Below are positions 18,439-25,568 of a stretch of 64,000 nucleotides of DNA, piece after piece (positions within the stretch are counted from its first letter, which is position 1; every line of letters begins with the position of its first letter). The position numbers were made by a program, and so were the translations under genes. The stretch comes from Streptomyces humidus (GTDB lineage Bacteria > Actinomycetota > Actinomycetes > Streptomycetales > Streptomycetaceae), in assembly GCF_014649655.1 (NCBI RefSeq), contig NZ_BMTL01000016.1, positions 62,001-126,000 of the forward strand, given 5' to 3'. The notes under the pieces are model-generated. The model ran no database searches. It was not told the origin of the DNA and saw only the letters and a program-made list of their open reading frames with translations.

Positions 18439-18768
18439 ATGGCAGATTTCTCCCGCCTTCCCGGACCGAACGCGGACCTGTGGGACTGGCAGCTCCTGGC
18501 TGCCTGCCGCGGAGTGGACAGTTCGCTCTTCTTCCATCCGGAGGGTGAGCGCGGGGCGGCTCGGAGCGCTCGAGAGAACTCGGCCAAGGAGGTCTGCATG
18601 AGGTGCCCGGTCCGCGCCCAGTGCGCGGCGCACGCCCTGGCGGTTCGAGAGCCGTACGGGGTGTGGGGCGGGTTGACCGAGGACGAGCGCGAGGAGCTCA
18701 TGGGAAGGGCGCGCAACCGCCTGGTGTCGGCGTCGTCGGGGGCGAGAGACGCCGCTTCGAACACATGA
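18439..18768 (+). CDS. whiD: WhiB-family iron-sulfur regulator WhiD
   Basis: A 109-residue Wbl protein. The four cluster cysteines are C23, C53, C56 and C62 (AACRG, then CMRCPVRAQC), followed by the G(V/I)WGG turn in GVWGGLTEDER and a basic tail (GRARNR). Sequence and location beside bldM identify WhiD, needed for late spore maturation in S. coelicolor and orthologous to mycobacterial WhiB3. Wbl proteins bind a [4Fe-4S] cluster that is sensitive to O2 and NO and usually act through region 4 of the principal sigma factor. The ATG at 18439 has AAGGGG seven bases upstream. The C-terminal tail differs from the S. coelicolor protein as I remember it. Confidence 0.95.
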   Translation: MADFSRLPGPNADLWDWQLLAACRGVDSSLFFHPEGERGAARSARENSAKEVCMRCPVRAQCAAHALAVREPYGVWGGLTEDEREELMGRARNRLVSASSGARDAASNT

Positions 18769-18825
18769 AGGAACGTTTCTGCGGAGAAAGCGGCCGAAAA
18801 GAGGTCGGCCGACCGGGAACGAGCG

Positions 18826-18857
18826 AATCGGAGGGCGCACGCGAGTGCCCTCCGATT
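18826..18857 (+). terminator. Rho-independent terminator of whiD
   Basis: AATCGGAGGGC and GCCCTCCGATT form an 11-bp perfect stem (loop 18837-18846), followed by TTCT. It sits 58 bases past the whiD stop. Confidence 0.85.
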
Positions 18858-18928
18858 TCTGTGCCCGGGGTCAGCGCCGATTTCTGTGCCCGGGGTCAGC
18901 GGCGCGTTCTGTGCCCGGGGTCAGCGCC
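18854..18928. repeat. Three tandem 25-bp repeats
   Basis: Copies lie at 18854-18878, 18879-18903 and 18904-18928, sharing the core TTCTGTGCCCGGGGTCAGC. The first overlaps the whiD terminator and the third contains the stop codon of the converging LysR gene. Each copy carries TCA, so the minus strand has a TGA in each unit. Confidence 0.9.
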
Positions 18929-19841
18929 GCGCCGCGCGTTCCAGGTGCTCCAGCGTCGCCGTCACGGCCGGCACCTGGGCCAGGTCCGGCAGGGTGAGGG
19001 CGACGATCTCGCGGCGCACCGCCGGTTCCAGCGCGACCGCTCGGGCGCCCCGGGGCCGCACCGACTCGACGGCGAGCCCGGGCAGGACGGCGACGCCGAG
19101 GCCGGCGCCCACCAGGCCGACCACCGCCGGGTAGTCGTCGGTCGCGAAGTCGATACGGGGCGTGAAGCCCGCGCGTTCGCACACCTGCACCAACTGGCCG
19201 CGGCAGCGGGGGCAGCCGGCGATCCACGGCTCGGCGGCGAGATCGTCGATGGCGACGGCCTCCACGCGCGCGAGGCGGTGCCGCTCGGGCACGAGGGCGA
19301 CCAGGCGGTCCGTCAGCAGCGGGCGCACGACCAGGTCGTCCCACTCGCCCTCGCCCGGGCCCGCCGGGGCGCCGTCGCCCGTGGCGCGCTCGTAGCGGAA
19401 GGCAAGGGCGATGTCGCAGTCCCCCTCCCGGAGCAGCTCGACCGAGCGCGGCGGCTCGGCCTCCTCCAGGGAGACCCGGGTGCCGGGGTGTGCGGCGCGC
19501 AGCGCGGCGAGGGCGGTGGGCACGAGGGTGGAGCTGCCGCTCGGGAAGGAGACCAGACGGACCCGGCCCGCGCGCAGCCCCGCGATCGCGGCGACCTCCT
19601 CCTCGGCCGCCGTCAGCCCGGACAGGATCCCGGCCGCGTGCCGGACGAGGGCCTCGCCCGCCTGGGTCAGCCGCGTCTCGCGGCCGCTGCGGACCAGCAG
19701 GGGCGTGCCGACGGAGGCCTCCAGGGCCTTCATCTGCTGGCTGACGGCGGGCTGGGTGCAGCCCAGTTCCCGCCCGGCCGCCGAGAAGGAGCCGGTGGCG
19801 GCCACGGCGCGCAGCACGCGGAGATGACGGGCCTCGATCAT
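18921..19841 (-). CDS. LysR-family transcriptional regulator
   Basis: A 306-residue LysR regulator. The N-terminal winged helix reads RHLRVLRAVAATGSFSAAG and GCTQPAVSQQMKALEASVG. The co-inducer domain (from about residue 90) has the two-lobe periplasmic-binding fold with DDYPAVVGLVGAGLGVAVLP. The ATG at 19841 is preferred over the longer frame to 19892. LysR proteins usually control a divergent neighbour, which here would be the MOSC gene starting 80 bases away. That target is inference. The stop codon lies inside a tandem 25-bp repeat. Confidence 0.9.
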   Translation of the reverse strand: MIEARHLRVLRAVAATGSFSAAGRELGCTQPAVSQQMKALEASVGTPLLVRSGRETRLTQAGEALVRHAAGILSGLTAAEEEVAAIAGLRAGRVRLVSFPSGSSTLVPTALAALRAAHPGTRVSLEEAEPPRSVELLREGDCDIALAFRYERATGDGAPAGPGEGEWDDLVVRPLLTDRLVALVPERHRLARVEAVAIDDLAAEPWIAGCPRCRGQLVQVCERAGFTPRIDFATDDYPAVVGLVGAGLGVAVLPGLAVESVRPRGARAVALEPAVRREIVALTLPDLAQVPAVTATLEHLERAARR

Positions 19842-19921
19842 CCGTCGAGCATAAGGGAACCTTGGGCGGCCGGGCGAATAATGCATGGACACTTTGATGT
19901 CAGGTCGCCTACCTTGCCGTC

Positions 19922-20590
19922 ATGAGGCTTCTGTCCGTCAACCTGGGCCGCCCGAAGGCCGTTCCGTACACCGGTCAGCCGCAGGGGCTGACCGGTATCG
20001 ACAAGCGGCCGGTCGAGGGGGCCGTACGGGTCTCGGCACCCGGCCCGAAGGGGGTCGGCGCGAGCGGTCTGGCGGGGGACGCGGTGTGCGAGCTGCGTCA
20101 TCACGGCGGCGACGACCAGGCGGTGTACGCGGTCGCGCGCGAGGACCTCGACGCGTGGGAGGGCGAGCTGGGGCGCACGCTGGGCAACGGCGTGTTCGGC
20201 GAGAACCTCACCACGGCGGGCCTCGACGTGTCGGGCGCGCGGATCGGCGAGCGCTGGCGGATCGGCTCCGACGTGGTGCTGGAGGTGACCGCCGGCCGGA
20301 TACCGTGCCTGACCTTCCAGGGGCACCTGGGCGAGAAGCAGTGGGTGAAGCGGTTCACGCGGAAGGCGGCGACGGGCGCGTACCTGCGGGTGATCGTTCC
20401 CGGCGACGTCCGCGCGGGGGACGCGGTGGAGATCGTCCATGTGCCGGACCACGACGTGACGGCCCGGATGCAGTTCCAGGCCGTCACCACGCACCGGGAG
20501 CTGCTGCCCCTGCTGCTCGCGGCCGGTGAGGCCCTGCATTCGGAGACGCTGGCCGCGGCCCGGAAGTACGTGGCGGAGCACGGAGGCTGA
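19922..20590 (+). CDS. MOSC domain protein (YiiM-like)
   Basis: A 222-residue MOSC-domain protein. The family core is seen in KRPVEGAVRVS, GLAGDAVCELRHHGGDDQAVYAVAREDLDAW and GVFGENLTTAGLD, and a Cys in GRIPCLTFQ corresponds to the conserved sulfur-carrying position of MOSC domains. A YiiM-type C-terminal helical part follows (TTHRELLPLLLAAGEALH). Such proteins are linked to molybdenum-cofactor sulfur transfer and reduction of N-hydroxylated compounds; the substrate here is unknown. It is divergent from the LysR gene and followed at 96 bases by an SDR gene. Confidence 0.88.
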   Translation: MRLLSVNLGRPKAVPYTGQPQGLTGIDKRPVEGAVRVSAPGPKGVGASGLAGDAVCELRHHGGDDQAVYAVAREDLDAWEGELGRTLGNGVFGENLTTAGLDVSGARIGERWRIGSDVVLEVTAGRIPCLTFQGHLGEKQWVKRFTRKAATGAYLRVIVPGDVRAGDAVEIVHVPDHDVTARMQFQAVTTHRELLPLLLAAGEALHSETLAAARKYVAEHGG

Positions 20591-20686
20591 GCCGTCCTCA
20601 CGGAAGGGCCGCTCACGGGGCCTTCACCTTCGGGAGGCCACGTGCAGAGAGCTGATCTCCGCACCGCGGGTCACTAACCTTGCGCC

Positions 20687-21460
20687 ATGACAACGGCTCT
20701 GATTACGGGTTCGACCGCGGGCATCGGCGCCGCGTTCGCGCGCAGACTGGCGGCGGACGGGCACGATCTCGTCCTCGTGGCACGGGACACCAAGCGGCTG
20801 CGCGAGCAGGCGACCGAGTTGCACGACCGGCACGGCATCGAGGCGGAGGTGCTCACCGCCGACCTCGCCACGGACGAGGGCATCGAGGCGGTGGCCGCCC
20901 GGCTCGGGGACCGCAAGAACCCCGTGGACCTGCTGGTCAACAACGCCGGTTTCGGCAACAAGGGCCGCTTCCTCGACGTGTCCATGGCCGACGAGCTGAA
21001 GATGCTCAAGGTGCACTGCGAGGCGGTGCTGCGGCTGACGTCCGCGGCGACGGCGGTGATGCGCGAGCGCGGGCGCGGCGGGGTCGTCAACGTGGCGTCC
21101 GTGGCGGCGTTCGTGCCGCGCGGGACCTACGGGGCGTCCAAGGCGTGGGTCGTGCAGTTCACGCAGGGCGCGGCGAAGGACCTGGCGGGCAGCGGCGTGC
21201 GGCTGATGGCGCTGTGCCCGGGTTTCGTGCGCACCGAGTTCCACGAGCGGGCCGGGATGGGCACGGACAACATCCCGGGCTGGATGTGGCTGGACGCGGA
21301 CAAGCTGGTCGCGGCGGCGCTGCACGATCTGGCGCGTGGGAAGTCGCTGTCGGTGCCCGACCCGCGCTACAAGGCGCTGATGGGTCTGGTGAAGGTGACG
21401 CCCCGGTCGCTGCTGGGCGGGATCAGCTCGAAGACGGGCCGCAGGTACGGGCCGCAGTGA
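20687..21460 (+). CDS. Short-chain dehydrogenase/reductase
   Basis: A 257-residue classical SDR. It has the cofactor motif GSTAGIGAAFA near the N-terminus and NNAG (in LLVNNAGFG). The catalytic triad is Ser (VASVAAFVP), Tyr and Lys (GTYGASKAW), followed by CPGFVRTEFHER. The ATG at 20687 gives the usual start. The Arg after the second strand (VARDTKRL) suggests NADP(H). The substrate cannot be told from sequence. The similarity to acyl/steroid-type SDRs (DltE-like) is general only. Confidence 0.92.
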   Translation: MTTALITGSTAGIGAAFARRLAADGHDLVLVARDTKRLREQATELHDRHGIEAEVLTADLATDEGIEAVAARLGDRKNPVDLLVNNAGFGNKGRFLDVSMADELKMLKVHCEAVLRLTSAATAVMRERGRGGVVNVASVAAFVPRGTYGASKAWVVQFTQGAAKDLAGSGVRLMALCPGFVRTEFHERAGMGTDNIPGWMWLDADKLVAAALHDLARGKSLSVPDPRYKALMGLVKVTPRSLLGGISSKTGRRYGPQ

Positions 21461-21549
21461 CGGGGGCGGCGCTGAACAGGTGACGTGGGCGCTCCGGTGG
21501 GAGGATGGGCGGGAGGCGACCGGGACCCAGGGGGGCCGGAGGCGACGTC

Positions 21550-22257
21550 ATGACGTTCGTACAGCTCATCGACTGCAGGACCAGCCGGTTCGACGAGATG
21601 GACCGGCTGATGGACACATGGGTCGAGCGGACCCGGGGGAAGCGGACCGCGACCCACGCGGTGGTCGCCAAGGACCGCTCCGACGACTCGCACTTCATCG
21701 AGATCGTGGAGTTCCCCTCGTACGAGGAGGCGATGCGCAACTCCAACCTCCCGGAGACCGGCAAGGTCTTCCAGGAACTGGTCGCCCTGTGCGACGAGAT
21801 GCCGACGTTCACGGATCTCGACGTCGTACGGGACGAGCAGTTGTACGCGCGGACGGCACGGCTGTTCTTCGACACGATCGGCGCGCGCGGCGAGCTGCCG
21901 CCGCTCGACGGACTGATCGCCGAGGATTACCACGACCACGATCCGGCCAACCCGCAGGACACCATGGGGATGGACGCGATGCGTCGGGCGATCGAGGAGT
22001 GGCGCGGCGGCTTCGACTACGCCTTCACGCTCGAAGACCAGATCGCCCAGGGCGACCGGGTGTGCAACCGCTGGACCTGGCGCGGCGCCCACAAGGGCGA
22101 CTTCATGGGGATCCCGGCCACCGGCAGGACGGTCACGATGACCGGGACGACGGTCTTCCGGTGCCGGGAGGACGGGAAGATCGTCGAGGCCTGGTGGCAG
22201 TACGACCGGCTCGGCCTGATGGATCAGCTGGGGGCGCTGGACGCGCTGGAGCAGTAG
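21550..22257 (+). CDS. ABM-like / SnoaL-like two-domain protein
   Basis: A 235-residue protein in two parts. Residues 1 to about 95 (MTFVQLIDCRTSRFDEMD, THAVVAKDRSDDSHFIEIVEF, SYEEAMRNSNLPET) look like a dimeric alpha/beta-barrel ABM-type domain. Residues from about 105 (ARLFFDTIGAR, LIAEDYHDHDP, GIPATGRTVTMTGTTVFR, KIVEAWWQYDRLGLM) form a SnoaL-like cone of the ester-cyclase/polyketide-cyclase family. The ATG at 21550 fits the first strand; the GGAGG base run in GGGGGCCGGAGGCGACGTC lies just upstream. No polyketide genes are nearby, so a general small-molecule role is more likely than a pathway role. Confidence 0.8.
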   Translation: MTFVQLIDCRTSRFDEMDRLMDTWVERTRGKRTATHAVVAKDRSDDSHFIEIVEFPSYEEAMRNSNLPETGKVFQELVALCDEMPTFTDLDVVRDEQLYARTARLFFDTIGARGELPPLDGLIAEDYHDHDPANPQDTMGMDAMRRAIEEWRGGFDYAFTLEDQIAQGDRVCNRWTWRGAHKGDFMGIPATGRTVTMTGTTVFRCREDGKIVEAWWQYDRLGLMDQLGALDALEQ

Positions 22258-22290
22258 CGGGCCGGCGGCCGCGGGAGCGGCGGACGCACG

Positions 22291-22332
22291 CCGAGGCCCG
22301 GCGCCTCTTGTCTGCAGGACGCCGGGCCTCGG
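22291..22332. terminator. Bidirectional terminator between ABM-SnoaL gene and groEL1
   Basis: CCGAGGCCCGGCG (22291-22303) and CGCCGGGCCTCGG (22320-22332) form a 13-bp perfect stem between two convergent genes, so it can serve both. Confidence 0.85.
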
Positions 22333-22359
22333 TACTGCCGTGGGCAGCGACGTGCTACG

Positions 22360-23985
22360 TCAGTGGGAGTGACCGTGGCCGTGGCCACCGGCGGCCGGCT
22401 CCTCCTCTTCCTTCTTCTCGACGACCAGGGTCTCGGTCGTGAGCAGGAGGGAGGCGATGGAGGCGGCGTTCTCCAGGGCGGAGCGGGTGACCTTGACCGG
22501 GTCGATGACGCCGGCCTTGACCAGGTCGCCGTACTCGCCGGTGGCGGCGTTGAAGCCCTGGCCCTTGTCGAGCTCGGCCACCTTGGCGGTGATGACGTAG
22601 CCCTCGAGGCCCGCGTTCTCGGCGATCCAGCGCAGCGGCTCGACGACGGCGCGGCGGACGACCGCGACACCCGTGGCCTCGTCACCGGTCTTGCCCAGAC
22701 CGTCCTCGAGCACCTTGGCGGCGTGGACCAGAGCGGAGCCACCACCGGAGACGATGCCCTCCTCGACCGCGGCGCGGGTCGCGGAGATGGCGTCCTCCAG
22801 GCGGTGCTTCTTCTCCTTCAGCTCCACCTCGGTGGCGGCGCCGACCTTGATCACGCACACGCCGCCGGCCAGCTTCGCGAGGCGCTCCTGGAGCTTCTCG
22901 CGGTCCCAGTCGGAGTCGGTGTTCTCGATCTCGGCCTTGATCTGGGCGATGCGGCCGACGACGTCCTCGGAGTTGCCGCCGCCGTCGACGAGGGTGGTGT
23001 CGTCCTTGGTGACGGTGACGCGGCGGGCGGAGCCGAGCACGTCGACGCCGACCTGGTCGAGCTTGAGGCCGACCTCCTCGGAGATGACGGTGGCGCCGGT
23101 GAGGACGGCCATGTCCTGCAGCATCGCCTTGCGACGGTCGCCGAAGCCCGGGGCCTTGACGGCGACCGCGTTGAAGGTGCCGCGGATCTTGTTGACGACG
23201 AGGGTGGAGAGCGCCTCGCCCTCCAGGTCCTCGGCGATGATCAGCAGCGGCTTGGAGGAGTTGGTCTGGATGACCTTCTCCAGCAGCGGCAGCAGGTCGG
23301 CGATCGAGGAGATCTTGCCCTGGTTGATGAGGATGTAGGGGTCCTCGAGGACGGCCTCCATGCGCTCCTGGTCCGTCACGAAGTACGGGGACAGGTAGCC
23401 CTTGTCGAAGGCCATGCCCTCGGTGAAGTCCAGCTCCAGACCGAAGGTGTTGGACTCCTCGACGGTGATGACGCCGTCCTTGCCGACCTTGTCCATCGCC
23501 TCGGCGATGAGCTCGCCGACCTGCTGGTCCTGGGCGGACAGCGCGGCGACGGCGGCGATGTCGGACTTCTCGTCGATCGGGCGGGCGGTGGCCAGCAGAT
23601 CCTCGGAGATGGCCTTGACGGCGGCGTCGATGCCCTTCTTCAGGGCGGCCGGGGAGGCGCCCGCGGCGACGTTCCTCAGGCCCTCGCGGACCAGCGCCTG
23701 GGCGAGCACGGTGGCGGTGGTCGTACCGTCGCCCGCGATGTCGTTGGTCTTGGTCGCCACCTCCTTCACCAGCTGCGCGCCGAGGTTCTCGTACGGGTCG
23801 TCGAGCTCGACCTCGCGGGCGATCGTGACACCGTCGTTGGTGATGGTGGGGGCGCCGAACTTCTTGTCGATGACGACGTTGCGGCCCTTGGGGCCGATCG
23901 TCACCTTGACCGTGTCGGCAAGCTTGTTGACGCCGCGCTCGAGGGCGCGACGGGCGTCCTCGTCGAACTTCAGGATCTTCGCCAT
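22360..23985 (-). CDS. groEL1: Chaperonin GroEL1 with His-rich tail
   Basis: A 541-residue 60-kDa chaperonin. Hallmarks are the ATP-site sequences TIGPKGRNVVIDKKFG and AGDGTTTATVLAQAL, the apical-domain hydrophobics (KGYLSPYFVTD) and GIVSGGGSALVHAAK. The C-terminus is EEEEPAAGGHGHGHSH rather than the GGM repeats of canonical GroEL. This is the actinobacterial GroEL1 type encoded with groES, while a second, separately located groEL2 usually carries the GGM tail. It lies 112 bases after groES with a large intercistronic hairpin. The ATG at 23985 gives MAKILKFDEDAR. Confidence 0.97.
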   Translation of the reverse strand: MAKILKFDEDARRALERGVNKLADTVKVTIGPKGRNVVIDKKFGAPTITNDGVTIAREVELDDPYENLGAQLVKEVATKTNDIAGDGTTTATVLAQALVREGLRNVAAGASPAALKKGIDAAVKAISEDLLATARPIDEKSDIAAVAALSAQDQQVGELIAEAMDKVGKDGVITVEESNTFGLELDFTEGMAFDKGYLSPYFVTDQERMEAVLEDPYILINQGKISSIADLLPLLEKVIQTNSSKPLLIIAEDLEGEALSTLVVNKIRGTFNAVAVKAPGFGDRRKAMLQDMAVLTGATVISEEVGLKLDQVGVDVLGSARRVTVTKDDTTLVDGGGNSEDVVGRIAQIKAEIENTDSDWDREKLQERLAKLAGGVCVIKVGAATEVELKEKKHRLEDAISATRAAVEEGIVSGGGSALVHAAKVLEDGLGKTGDEATGVAVVRRAVVEPLRWIAENAGLEGYVITAKVAELDKGQGFNAATGEYGDLVKAGVIDPVKVTRSALENAASIASLLLTTETLVVEKKEEEEPAAGGHGHGHSH

Positions 23986-24023
23986 GGGAGCGGTTCAGCC
24001 CTCTCGGAAAGCGTGGGAGAAAC

Positions 24024-24079
24024 GAACTGCGCCCCCAGCGCCCGGCTGCACAGAGTAGCGGGGGCCAGGGGCGCAGTTC
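24024..24079 (-). promoter_or_regulatory. Large hairpin between groES and groEL1
   Basis: GAACTGCGCCCC (24024-24035) and GGGGCGCAGTTC (24068-24079) are perfect 12-bp complements separated by 32 bases, inside the groES-groEL1 spacer. It could attenuate transcription or protect or process the mRNA, so that GroES is made in excess. Confidence 0.75.
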
Positions 24080-24097
24080 ACTGCAAAACTGGGTGAA

Positions 24098-24406
24098 TTA
24101 CTTCTCGATGATCGCGAGGACGTCGCGAGCCGAGAGGACGAGGTACTCCTCGCCGTTGTACTTCACCTCGGTGCCGCCGTACTTGCTGTACAGGACGACA
24201 TCGCCGACCTTGACGTCGAGCGGCAGGCGCTCGCCGTTCTCGAAGCGACCCGGGCCCACCGCGAGGACGGCGCCCTCCTGGGGCTTCTCCTTCGCGGTGT
24301 CCGGGATGACCAGGCCAGAGGCGGTGGTCTGCTCGGCGTCGAGCGGCTGGACCACGATGCGGTCCTCGAGCGGCTTGATGGCAACCTTGGAGCTGGTGGT
24401 CGTCAC
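24098..24406 (-). CDS. groES: Co-chaperonin GroES
   Basis: A 102-residue Cpn10. It shows the family start IKPLEDRIVVQPLDAEQTT, the mobile-loop region ASGLVIPDTAKEKPQEG, VGDVVLYSKYGGTEVKYN and EYLVLSARDVLAIIE. It forms the lid of the GroEL chamber. It is first gene of the groES-groEL1 operon and sits behind two CIRCE operators and a good vegetative promoter, the layout of HrcA-controlled heat-shock operons. The start at 24406 follows a GGGGGAGG-like ribosome site. Confidence 0.98.
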   Translation of the reverse strand: MTTTSSKVAIKPLEDRIVVQPLDAEQTTASGLVIPDTAKEKPQEGAVLAVGPGRFENGERLPLDVKVGDVVLYSKYGGTEVKYNGEEYLVLSARDVLAIIEK

Positions 24407-24505
24407 GATCCGACCTCCCCCTTCGGAGATCTCACGGGGTTAACTGTCTGAGGTGGCGACCAGGTGGATCCGTCGTCGCGGGTGCCGGACCTGCCCGTCG
24501 CTGTG

Positions 24506-24532
24506 TTGGCACTCTCCAGTGGTGAGTGCCAG
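24506..24532 (-). promoter_or_regulatory. CIRCE operator 1 (HrcA site)
   Basis: TTGGCACTC - nine bases - GAGTGCCAG, an 8-of-9 inverted repeat matching the CIRCE consensus (TTAGCACTC-N9-GAGTGCTAA). It overlaps the predicted transcription start of groES. Confidence 0.92.
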
Positions 24533-24537
24533 AGCTG

Positions 24538-24567
24538 AGACTATGACCGGGATTAGCACTCGGTCAA
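24538..24567 (-). promoter_or_regulatory. groES-groEL1 promoter
   Basis: On the minus strand, TTGACC (24567-24562), 18 bases, then TAGTCT (24543-24538). The -35 lies inside the loop of CIRCE 2 and transcription would start in CIRCE 1, so repressor bound at either site would block it. Confidence 0.8.
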
Positions 24568-24579
24568 GCGGAGTGCCAA
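24553..24579 (-). promoter_or_regulatory. CIRCE operator 2 (HrcA site)
   Basis: TTAGCACTC - nine bases - GAGTGCCAA, an almost perfect CIRCE element placed over the -35 of the groES promoter. Confidence 0.95.
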
Positions 24580-24652
24580 TGCCCGCGGCGCGTCGGCCAC
24601 ATTTCCGGCCCGGGCGAGTGCCCCTGCCGCCCGGCTTCCAGGCGGGCCCGCA

Positions 24653-24679
24653 CCGGGGGCCGGCGGCTCCGGCCCCCGG
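24653..24679 (-). terminator. Hairpin downstream of deacetylase genes
   Basis: CCGGGGGCC and GGCCCCCGG form a 9-bp perfect stem with a nine-base loop, about 90 bases past the stop of the deacetylase at 24771. Confidence 0.55.
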
Positions 24680-24770
24680 CTCAGGGCCCCGAGGCGTCCT
24701 CGTCCCACACGCCGGACGGGCTGATGCTCCCGAGCCGCACCGCACCGCGCCCACCGAGCCAACCGAGGTC

Positions 24771-25568
24771 CTACAGGTAGTCCTCCAGGCGGGCCACCGT
24801 CAGGCCCTGCTCCTGTACCTGCCGCAGCAGGCGCGTCGTGCGCTCGCGCAGGACCGGGCCCGTCGTCTCGTCCGGGGCGACGGCGATGATGTCGCCCGGG
24901 CGCAGGCGGTGGGGACCGTGGGCGCGGGTGAGGCCGGTGGGACCCATCGCGGCGCGCCACAGGACGAGGGCCGTGATGCCGCAGTCGGCGGCGGCCCGCC
25001 GGGTGGTGGCGTCGTAGGCGCCGTAGGGCGGGCGGAGGAGACGGGGACGCAGGCCGAAGCGGGAGCGGAGCTTGTCCTGCTGGCCGCAGATCTCGGCGCG
25101 CTGGCCGGCGTAGGGCAGACCGCGCAGGACCGGGTGGTCGAGGGTGTGGTTCTGGATGCTCGCGCCGACCGACCGCAGCCGGGCGAAGTGCGCGTACCCC
25201 GGGCCGACCACGCTGTCGGTGAGGAACATGCTGACCGGCAGGCGCAGTTCGCGGACCATGTCGACGAAGCGCGGATCGCGTTCGGCGCCGTCGTCGTAGG
25301 TGAGGAAGACGACCTTGTCGGTGGTCGGGACGTGGTCGAGGACCGGCGGGAGGCCCGTTCCCGGACTGCCCGGCAGGACACGGGCGGGGTGGGCCGGCGC
25401 GGGAGCCGGCGGAGCCGTCAGGCCCCAGCGGCGGTACGGGGCGGGGGCGGACTCGCGCACCTGCGCGGCGGCCTTTCTGCCCAGGCGTTCGATCGGGTCG
25501 ACGGACTGGGCGCAACCGGTCAGGGTCGCCAGGACCAGCAGGACGGCCGTCAGCCCGCGCGCCCTCAC
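24771..25568 (-). CDS. Polysaccharide deacetylase-family lipoprotein (second gene of pair)
   Basis: A 265-residue NodB-homology (carbohydrate esterase 4) protein. It starts with a lipoprotein signal peptide ending LTGCAQ, so it should be anchored outside the membrane. Family motifs are present: VVFLTYDDGAERD (metal and catalytic Asp pair), NHTLDHPVLRG (metal-binding histidines) and RPPYGAYDATTRRA. It resembles its upstream neighbour throughout and both end ARLEDYL, so the two are tandem duplicates. The GTG start at 25568 overlaps the neighbour's TGA stop (GTGA), indicating translational coupling. Likely targets are N-acetyl groups on cell-wall or extracellular glycans; the exact substrate is unknown. 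Confidence 0.88.
   Translation of the reverse strand: MRARGLTAVLLVLATLTGCAQSVDPIERLGRKAAAQVRESAPAPYRRWGLTAPPAPAPAHPARVLPGSPGTGLPPVLDHVPTTDKVVFLTYDDGAERDPRFVDMVRELRLPVSMFLTDSVVGPGYAHFARLRSVGASIQNHTLDHPVLRGLPYAGQRAEICGQQDKLRSRFGLRPRLLRPPYGAYDATTRRAAADCGITALVLWRAAMGPTGLTRAHGPHRLRPGDIIAVAPDETTGPVLRERTTRLLRQVQEQGLTVARLEDYL

Larger units (their letters stand above)
24407..24770. other. groES upstream region and deacetylase 3' region
   Basis: This 364-base gap holds the groES promoter, both CIRCE elements (24506-24579) and a hairpin (24653-24679) that probably ends the deacetylase transcript. I see no gene. Confidence 0.7.

Noticed and set aside
22363..24096. Long plus-strand frame opposite groEL1
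   Set aside because: A high-GC antisense shadow with repetitive Asp/Gly/Leu composition; groEL1 is certain.
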